This document shows positions 6,990-12,485 of a DNA stretch of 14,375 bases, piece by piece. The notes below the pieces were generated by a model. That model worked only from the letters and a program-made list of their open reading frames with translations. It did no database searches and was not told where the DNA came from. The translations under genes were made by a program, and so were the position numbers. The stretch lies in the NCBI GenBank assembly GCA_902826945.1, contig CADEGS010000015.1:1-14375 (forward strand), written 5' to 3'. This DNA comes from an uncultured bacterium (lineage in GTDB: Bacteria > Planctomycetota > UBA1135 > GCA-002686595). How positions within the stretch are numbered: position 1 is the stretch's first letter; each line of letters starts with the position of its first letter.

Positions 6990-7186
6990 GGATCTCTCTT
7001 GTCGTTGTCAGGGGAAGGGGACGTGTCCGGGGGCGGACGCCTGCGCGGAGCAGGCCGGCGACGAGGGCTCGCCGTGCTCCGTTGCTTCGGAGCGACCCGC
7101 CGTCTCGGACCGGAATTTCGCGAGCATTCGAACCGGAGCGCGCTCCGGATGCGAGTCCCCGCCCTTCCGGTTCAATGAGGAATCCT
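6990..7186 (-). promoter_or_regulatory. Leader and probable promoter region of the bufferin operon
   Basis: This 197-nt gap is less GC-rich than its flanks. A perfect 16-bp palindrome, CCGGAGCGCGCTCCGG, lies at 7133-7148, about 145 nt ahead of the bufA start, and is a candidate operator. On the minus strand TTGAAC (7175-7170) could be a -35-like or ECF-like element, but no matching -10 is convincing. The ribosome site AAGAGAG is just before the ATG at 6989. A 60-codon ORF (7190-7008) overlaps this region but has poor codon use. Confidence 0.45.
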
Positions 7187-7642
7187 TCATGGCGCGCCCG
7201 GGCGCGCGCCGTCCGCCCGGCGCGTCGCGCTCCACGCGCGGCGCAGCACCGCGGCGAGCAGGAGCAGCGCGCCGGCCGGCACGAGCAGCACGCCGAGGCC
7301 AGGGTCGCCGTCGTAGACGAACAGCCCGCCCAGCGCGAAGCCGCCGGGCAGCAGCACGCTGGCGCCGAGGAGCGCGCGCGACACGAAGGCCGAGCCGGAC
7401 GGCGGTCGCGGCTCGAGCGTCGCCGCGAACGCGAGGTGCACGAGCGCGAGCAGCGTGCCGTGCGCGTGCGCCAGCGTCAGCATCAGGCGCCGCGTCTCGT
7501 TGCCGACGTCGAGGTACCAGCGCAGCTTGAAGCCGTGCAGCGCCTCGAGCGCGAGGCCGAGCGCGAGGAACACGAAGAGCGACCACCAGCCGAAGACCAG
7601 GTGGCGGCGGCGCAGGTCGGTCGAGGGCTCGTCGGGGCTCAT
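7187..7642 (-). CDS. Small four-helix membrane protein, probable partner of the octaheme cytochrome
   Basis: The 151-residue protein has four predicted transmembrane segments at about 15-35, 54-76, 86-109 and 115-133. His residues fall near or inside helices (H14, H36, H59, H61, H69), with the motif LTLAHAHGTLLALVHLAF (55-72); such His could bind heme b or a metal, as in other AHAHG-type membrane proteins, but this is inference. I do not recognise a named family. The ATG overlaps the stop of the cytochrome gene as ATGA (7642-7639), so the two are translationally coupled and probably function together, the membrane protein acting as anchor or electron exchange partner. The tail after the last helix is short and Arg-rich, placing the C-terminus in the cytoplasm. 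Confidence 0.8.
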   Translation of the reverse strand: MSPDEPSTDLRRRHLVFGWWSLFVFLALGLALEALHGFKLRWYLDVGNETRRLMLTLAHAHGTLLALVHLAFAATLEPRPPSGSAFVSRALLGASVLLPGGFALGGLFVYDGDPGLGVLLVPAGALLLLAAVLRRAWSATRRADGARPGAP

Positions 7643-9588
7643 TCGCGCAGGTAGACGGCGCGCTCGTCGCGCGCGCGCCGCAGGGCGTCGATCGTCGCCG
7701 CGTCGCCGCCGGGCAGCAGGCCGGCGAGCTCGCCCGCGCGGCCGGCCGCGCGCAGGATCCCGCGCGCGCGCTCCTGCGCGGCGCGGCGCTCGGAGCGCTC
7801 GGCGACGAAGTCGTAGCCGAGCCCCTCGAAGCCGGGCCAGCGCTCGAGCGAGCGCCCGGCGTTGAAGCGCACCGCCGCGTAGGGGTCGTCGAGCAGCTCG
7901 ATCAGGAGCGGCGCGACCCAGTCCCCCCCGCCGAGCGCGGCGCGCGCCCCCTCCCAGCCGAGGTGCCAGGCGGCGAGGTCGCGCTGCCCGGCGTCGCCCG
8001 AGAGCGCCAGGACGAGCGCGAGCGGCGCGTCCGCGTGCGGGTCGTCCGCGGCCACGGGCGGCGCGCCGTACCACTCCGTCAGCCGCTCGGCGACCCACGC
8101 GCGGCTGCGGTCGAGGTGGCACAGCCCGCACGCGTCGGGGCGGCGCGAGCGCAGGCTGTCCGCCACGCTCGGGCTCTCGACCCGGTGGCTGCGGATCGCC
8201 TTGAGCAGGCCGAGCGTCGTGTAGGGCATGTGGCAGTCGTAGCAGCGTCCGCCGGGCGTGCCCGCGGCGTGGTGCGCGTGCTCCGGGCCGACCGCGTGGC
8301 ACTGCAGGCAGGCGCCGTCCCCGTCCATGCCCGCAGCGAGCTGGTCGTCGGCCCACTCGGCCGGCGCGCGCGGGTCGTCGTCCGCCTGGTGCAGGCGGTG
8401 GCACGAGAGGCAGGACATGTCGCCGGCGCGGCTGCCGTCGCGGAAGCACGGCGAGGCGACCAGCGCGTTGTACTCGCGCCCCGAGACGCGCACGGTGCCG
8501 TCGTCCCAGAAGCGGTCGGCGAGGAAGCTCGGGTCGCGCTCGAGCTGGTGCGCGAGCGCGGGCCGCCGCGCGGCCTCGTCGGCGCGCACGACGTAGCGGC
8601 CGCCCGTCTCGAGCTCCTCCCCCGGCGCGAAGGTCGAGCCGTGCGCCGCCCAGGCGCGCATGGCGTCGGCGCCGTCCAGGCCGGAGACGCTGTGGCACTG
8701 CCCGCACACCTCGGCGGAGCGCGCCGGCGTCAGCGCGGCGGGATCCACGAGCGCGCTCTCCGCGGGCTCGCCCAGGTGCTGCCCGTAGCGCGCGAGCGGC
8801 GAGCGGTTCGCCTCGACGTGCTCGCGCCCGGCGCCGTGGCAGGCCTCGCAGGCGATGCCGAGCTCCGCCACGACCGTGTCGGCCCAGGCGTCGCTGCCCG
8901 GCGCGAAGCCCGGCCGCCCGCGCGTCGCGTGGCACTTGATGCAGCTCACGTTCCACTCGTTGGGCGGCATCGTCTCCTCGCCGTGGCGGGCGAGCGGCGG
9001 GCGCAGGAAGACCGCCTCGTTCGGCAGCCAGCGCGCCTCCTCGATGCGCCACACGATCGGCACGCGCCGCACGCCGCGCCCCGCGCCCGCCGAGACCCAG
9101 AAGTCCTGCTCGTGGTGCGAGCCGGTCACGAGCACGACCTCGGCGCGCACGCGCGCGGGCGAGCGCGGCCGGTCGAAGTCCGGCATCTCGAACCAGAACG
9201 CGTCGCCGACGCGCTCGGGCCGGTAGCGCAGGCCGTCGAACGAGACCTCGCGCCCGTCGAAGGCGGCGACGATCGCCTCGGGCGAGGCGACCTGCGTCAT
9301 GCGCCGGTGGTAGGAGTCGTGCCACGAGCCGTACTGCTCGGGGTGGCAGGCGCGGCACGCGTCGGAGGAGACGTAGCCCTCGCCCTCGACCGCGAGCGGC
9401 CGGTCGTCGGGCGCCGGCCGCGCGCGGCCGACCGGCGCGCGCCCGCTCGCCGCCCAGCCCGCCGCGCCGGCCCACAGCGCGAGCGCGCCGAGCCCCGCGG
9501 CGCGCGCGCCGCGCCGGCGCAGCAGCAGCGCGAGCGGCAGCACCCCGGCGGCCAGGAGCACCTGGAACAAGACCGACTCGGCCGTCAT
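7639..9588 (-). CDS. Octaheme cytochrome c with HEAT-like C-terminal region
   Basis: The 649-residue protein carries eight CxxCH heme sites at 78-82, 216-220, 247-251, 295-299, 393-397, 427-431, 449-453 and 487-491. One or two hydrophobic segments at about 5-22 and 30-47 export and probably anchor it. Between hemes 1 and 2 are TGSHHEQDFW (155-164) and PIVWRIEEARWLP, a pattern seen in multiheme cytochromes of Planctomycetes-type bacteria. After the last heme, residues about 515-640 look like HEAT-like helical repeats (LLIELLDDPYAAVRFNAGRSLERW). It should act outside the cytoplasmic membrane in electron transfer or reduction of a small N or S compound; the substrate is not evident. The ATG at 9588 (MTAESVLFQVLL) is chosen because it starts directly before the hydrophobic segment; longer in-frame extension to 9891 would overlap the divergent HutD-like gene. 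Confidence 0.9.
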   Translation of the reverse strand: MTAESVLFQVLLAAGVLPLALLLRRRGARAAGLGALALWAGAAGWAASGRAPVGRARPAPDDRPLAVEGEGYVSSDACRACHPEQYGSWHDSYHRRMTQVASPEAIVAAFDGREVSFDGLRYRPERVGDAFWFEMPDFDRPRSPARVRAEVVLVTGSHHEQDFWVSAGAGRGVRRVPIVWRIEEARWLPNEAVFLRPPLARHGEETMPPNEWNVSCIKCHATRGRPGFAPGSDAWADTVVAELGIACEACHGAGREHVEANRSPLARYGQHLGEPAESALVDPAALTPARSAEVCGQCHSVSGLDGADAMRAWAAHGSTFAPGEELETGGRYVVRADEAARRPALAHQLERDPSFLADRFWDDGTVRVSGREYNALVASPCFRDGSRAGDMSCLSCHRLHQADDDPRAPAEWADDQLAAGMDGDGACLQCHAVGPEHAHHAAGTPGGRCYDCHMPYTTLGLLKAIRSHRVESPSVADSLRSRRPDACGLCHLDRSRAWVAERLTEWYGAPPVAADDPHADAPLALVLALSGDAGQRDLAAWHLGWEGARAALGGGDWVAPLLIELLDDPYAAVRFNAGRSLERWPGFEGLGYDFVAERSERRAAQERARGILRAAGRAGELAGLLPGGDAATIDALRRARDERAVYLRE

Positions 9589-9599
9589 GCCAGCGCGCC

Positions 9600-9605
9600 A
9601 CGGTA
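9600..9605 (-). promoter_or_regulatory. Putative -10 box for the octaheme cytochrome gene
   Basis: On the minus strand TACCGT ends 11 nt before the ATG at 9588, predicting a leader of about 5 nt. No Shine-Dalgarno is present. It shares the TACC core with the box at 9678-9683 on the opposite strand. Confidence 0.35.
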
Positions 9606-9677
9606 GCACGCCCGCCGGCGGCGCGCGGGACGCCCCGCTCCCTGCCCTCCCGGCGTGGCGCTCGCGGCGAGCGTGCG

Positions 9678-9683
9678 TACCAT
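9678..9683 (+). promoter_or_regulatory. Putative -10 box for the HutD-like gene
   Basis: TACCAT ends 8 nt before the TTG start at 9692, so transcription would begin almost at the start codon. The 103-nt divergent gap 9589-9691 holds this box and the opposing one, with no other clear motif. Confidence 0.35.
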
Positions 9684-9691
9684 GAGCGCGC

Positions 9692-10303
9692 TTGGTCCAG
9701 CGCGAGTTCCTGCTGCGCCGCGCCGCCGACACGCGCCGCCTGCCGTGGAAGAACGGGCGCGGCACGACCGAGGAGCTCGCGGTGTGGCCCGCGGGCGCGT
9801 CGCTCGCGACGGGCGACTTCCTGTGGCGCATCGCCAAGGCGCCGGTGGACGAGCCCGGACCGTTCTCGTCCCTGCCGGGCGTCGAGCGCATCCTGGTCGT
9901 GACCGAGGGCGAGGCGCTCGTGCTCGACCACGGCGAGGCGGCGCCGCGCGCGCGCCTGCGCCCCTTCGAGCCCTACCGCTTCTCCGGCGACTGGCCGACC
10001 GCGGCCGAGCTCCCGCGCGGCCCCGTGCGCGACTGCAACGTGATGCTGCGCGCCGGCGCCGCGCAGGCCGCGCTCGAGGCGCTGCGCCTCGGCCGCCGCC
10101 GCCTGCGCGAGCCGATCGGCCCGGGCCACGCCTTCCTGCACGTGCTGCGCGGCCGCGCGCGCGTGCGCGCGACCGGCGAGGAGGAGCCCTTCGCCCTCGC
10201 CGCCGAGGAGAGCCTGTGGGGCCGCGGCCTCGCCGGCGGCGAGGAGCTCGAGATCCAGGGCGAGAGCGAGGACTGCGCCGTGCTGCTCGTGCGCATCGGC
10301 TAG
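9692..10303 (+). CDS. HutD/Ves-family bicupin protein
   Basis: The 203-residue product matches the HutD/Ves family across its length: RRLPWKNGRGTTEELAVWP (15-33), FLWRIAKAPVDEPGPFSSLPGVERILVV (43-70) and DCNVMLRAG (114-122), followed by a second cupin-like half. HutD proteins are small cytoplasmic cupins; in Pseudomonas one is linked to histidine use, proposed to bind formylated intermediates, and E. coli Ves is a related protein, but the biochemical role is open. No hut genes are nearby, so a histidine role cannot be claimed here. The start has to be TTG at 9692: an in-frame TGA at 9683-9685 blocks any earlier start, and the next residues are already conserved. The gene diverges from the octaheme cytochrome and is followed by a 322-nt gap. 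Confidence 0.88.
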   Translation: MVQREFLLRRAADTRRLPWKNGRGTTEELAVWPAGASLATGDFLWRIAKAPVDEPGPFSSLPGVERILVVTEGEALVLDHGEAAPRARLRPFEPYRFSGDWPTAAELPRGPVRDCNVMLRAGAAQAALEALRLGRRRLREPIGPGHAFLHVLRGRARVRATGEEEPFALAAEESLWGRGLAGGEELEIQGESEDCAVLLVRIG

Positions 10304-10625
10304 GACCCGAGCGCTGGACCCGAGCGCCGAGCGCAGGTGGGAAAGCCGAGCGGGCGTTCCCCGGGATCCCGGTCGCCGTCGGGCGTGCCGCGGGCAGCGG
10401 CGGTGATCGCGTCGCCTGCGCGCGCACCGGAATCTCCGGATTCTTCCCGCGCTTCGGCGAGCCTGCGTGTTTGGCGAGCGGAACGGATCCCGGAATCCGA
10501 AGCGGCGCGTGGAGCGCCGCCCCGGCCGCTCGCGACCGGCCGGGCATGCGAGGAAAAGACCGGCGGCGCCTCCGGCGCAGGCCGAGCGGGCGCGCGTCGC
10601 GAGGGCGCCCACAGGGGGGAGACGA
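10304..10625 (+). promoter_or_regulatory. Structured upstream region/leader of the CxxCH-VWA gene pair
   Basis: No gene is seen in this 322-nt gap. It holds a perfect palindrome CCGGGATCCCGG (10361-10372), a related near-palindrome CGGATCCCGGAATCCG (10484-10499, 7 of 8 pairs) and two back-to-back hairpins: GCGGCGC/GCGCCGC (10502-10520, 5-nt loop) and CCCGGCCG/CGGCCGGG (10521-10544, 8-nt loop). GGATCCCGG occurs in both of the first two elements. A strong ribosome site, AGGGGGGAGA (10613-10622), lies just before the ATG at 10626. The hairpins could end the hutD-like transcript or regulate the next genes. Confidence 0.45.
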
Positions 10626-12410
10626 ATGACGAGCACTCGACCGACGAGCTCTGACGGTACGCACCCGAGCGGAACAGGCGGCGCGAACGACACGAGGGAG
10701 GACCCTGCCCCCACGACGCTGGCGCGGCGCCTGCGCGGCAGCTTCGGCAGCGTGGGAGGCGCGCTGCTCGCGTCGGCGGCGCTGCTCGCCGCGGGGGCCT
10801 GCGCGGTGCTCTCGGTGCCGTCGGACCCCCAGCCGGCGTGCGCCGTCTCCACGAGCACGATCGAGGGCTGGTTCGAGTCGGGCCTGATCACGCTGGACGG
10901 CGTCGTGAAGCCGGCCGACAGCGTGCTGTTCCCCGACGTCCCGAACTGCGACTTCTACGAGTGGACCGAGCAGATGTTCCTGTGGCTGACCTCGCCGGCG
11001 CCGCCGCGCTACGGCGGCGGCGGGGGACGGATCTTCGGCTCGCGATCGTTCTTCGACGTCTCGCCGCCCGATGCCGACGGGCACCGGACCTTCACGCGCA
11101 ACGCGGGAGGCTCCTTCGGCCTGCTCACCGTGCGCGACGCGCAGCGCGGCGCGCACGGCCTGCCGATCGTGTTCGACCGCAAGGGCCAGGGCCTCGAGGT
11201 GGTGGACGCGGTCCTGAGCCCGCGCGGGCGGCCGCTGGTCAAGAACGCGAAGGGGGCCCAGGTCGAGGTCCACCGGGCCTCCCTCGGCAGGGATCGCCGG
11301 CCGGTGTTCCTGGACGAGAAGGGCGAGCGGATCGAGGGCGCGCGTCCCGTGCTGCTCGAGAGCCTGCGCGACGCGCGCGTCGTGCAGCGCTTCCGGTTCG
11401 ATCCGGACCTGCTGATCTTCCTCGGGCCGGCCGGCAACGCGGTCGACGTCGAGCAGGGCCAGGCCTTCACCGGCGCCGTGCTGATGGCCCAGAACGGCTC
11501 GCTCGTCTACTACCGCACGACGGTCAACGACGTGTTCGCCTACTACCGCTCGATGTTCGGCGCGAGCGTGCCGCCGACGACCCGCTTCCCGACCACGCAG
11601 GGCGAGCTGGACGACATCATCGACTTCGCGGCGACGCACGGCACGACGCTGGTCGATCCCGAGGCGCTGGCGATCGAGATCAAGACCGCCTGGATCGAGG
11701 CCGCGGGGCTCCCCGATCCGGACCGGTTCATCACGATGCAGGGGACGATCCCGACCTACGACATGTCGAACCCCGCGCATTGGGTCCGCAACGGCCAGAA
11801 GACCACGACGCTGGCCATGGTCGCGATGCACGTCGTCGGCAGCACCGCCGGCCACCCCGAGATGCTCTGGGGCACCTTCGAGCACGTCAGCAACACGCCC
11901 AACGCCGCGTACTCGTACACGAGCTCGAGCGGGTCGGCCACGTCCGTGGCGCAGGACACCGAAGGGTTCTGGCTGTTCTGCTCGAGCGGATCGTCCGGGC
12001 CCTTCAACGAGCCCCACATGACCTTCGACTCCGGAACGGGCGACATCGTCGCGACGGCCGGCCACTCGATCAGCCCGAGCGACACGATCCGCTGGAAGGC
12101 GTGGGGCAAGGCGCACCCGAGCCCGTCCTCGAACGCCCAGGTGATCTCGATCAACAACAGCGTGCGCGGAGCGCTCGATCCGGCGGACGTGCGCGGCAAC
12201 TACGTGCAGACCGGCACGACCTGGACGATCAACGGCGCCGCGCCGTCGGGCTCGAACCAGGTCGGCACGAACCTGCTCTGCAACACGACGATGGAGACCT
12301 ACGACCAGGGCTCCAGCAACGGGAACAGCGGATTCAACTGCTTCTCGTGCCACGCGACGAACACGACGGCCGTGAGCCACGTCTTCGGGGAGACGCAACC
12401 GCTCTTCTGA
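10626..12410 (+). CDS. Exported protein of unknown function with a single C-terminal CxxCH motif
   Basis: The 594-residue protein begins with a polar 35-residue stretch, then RRLRGSF and a hydrophobic core (about 42-62, GGALLASAALLAAGACAVLS), so it is exported; C59 might be lipidated but the lipobox is not canonical. Residues 107-126 read PNCDFYEWTEQMFLWLTSPA. A repeat region at about 178-281 has four units of the type GxPxxxDxKGxxxE. Later blocks include VLMAQNGSLVYY (285-296), MHVVGSTAGHPEMLWGTFEH (401-420), SPSDTIRWKAWG (483-494) and TTMETYDQG (554-562). The extreme C-terminus holds CFSCH (572-576) followed by VSHVF, a possible single c-type heme site. I recall similar uncharacterised proteins in other proteobacteria but no function. 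The start at 10626 is set by a strong AGGGGGGAGA site; the reading frame is open upstream to 10467 without a better start. Composition is by eye less GC-extreme than regions (a)-(d). The VWA gene follows after 75 nt. Confidence 0.85.
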   Translation: MTSTRPTSSDGTHPSGTGGANDTREDPAPTTLARRLRGSFGSVGGALLASAALLAAGACAVLSVPSDPQPACAVSTSTIEGWFESGLITLDGVVKPADSVLFPDVPNCDFYEWTEQMFLWLTSPAPPRYGGGGGRIFGSRSFFDVSPPDADGHRTFTRNAGGSFGLLTVRDAQRGAHGLPIVFDRKGQGLEVVDAVLSPRGRPLVKNAKGAQVEVHRASLGRDRRPVFLDEKGERIEGARPVLLESLRDARVVQRFRFDPDLLIFLGPAGNAVDVEQGQAFTGAVLMAQNGSLVYYRTTVNDVFAYYRSMFGASVPPTTRFPTTQGELDDIIDFAATHGTTLVDPEALAIEIKTAWIEAAGLPDPDRFITMQGTIPTYDMSNPAHWVRNGQKTTTLAMVAMHVVGSTAGHPEMLWGTFEHVSNTPNAAYSYTSSSGSATSVAQDTEGFWLFCSSGSSGPFNEPHMTFDSGTGDIVATAGHSISPSDTIRWKAWGKAHPSPSSNAQVISINNSVRGALDPADVRGNYVQTGTTWTINGAAPSGSNQVGTNLLCNTTMETYDQGSSNGNSGFNCFSCHATNTTAVSHVFGETQPLF

Positions 12411-12422
12411 GACCACCGCGGG

Positions 12423-12459
12423 GAGGCCGCCGCGTCGCTCGCAAACGGGCGGCGGCCTC
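12423..12459 (+). other. Intercistronic hairpin between the CxxCH and VWA genes
   Basis: GAGGCCGCCG (12423-12432) and CGGCGGCCTC (12450-12459) form a perfect 10-bp stem with a 17-nt loop, starting 13 nt after the upstream stop. No U run follows. The VWA ribosome site AAGGAGGGAGA (12470-12480) is 10 nt downstream of the stem, so the structure could tune read-through or protect the upstream message. Confidence 0.5.
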
Positions 12460-12485
12460 GCTCGCACACAAGGAGGGAGAATCAC

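Noticed and set aside
7008..7190. 60-codon minus-strand ORF overlapping the membrane-protein stop by ATGA and ending before bufA
   Set aside because: About 80% GC at third positions versus near 97% in neighbours, no hydrophobic or motif content, and it occupies the expected promoter region; most likely non-coding.
6622..7530. Plus-strand repeat-containing ORF opposite the bufferin precursor (PWPLQAFMPLQA repeats)
   Set aside because: Its repeats are the antisense reading of the duplicated precursor, whose frame has a signal peptide, ordered Cys, a ribosome site and an MNIO neighbour.
9682..9690. ATG at 9682 as start of the HutD-like gene
   Set aside because: It is out of frame with the conserved protein; the correct frame has a stop at 9683-9685 and begins at TTG 9692.
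9589..9891. N-terminal extension of the octaheme cytochrome to 9891
   Set aside because: The extra 101 residues are Arg/Ser-rich, precede the hydrophobic signal segment and overlap the divergent HutD-like gene.
10467..10625. Upstream extension of the CxxCH gene to 10467
   Set aside because: The extension is basic, low-complexity and covers the tandem hairpins; the ATG at 10626 has a strong ribosome site.
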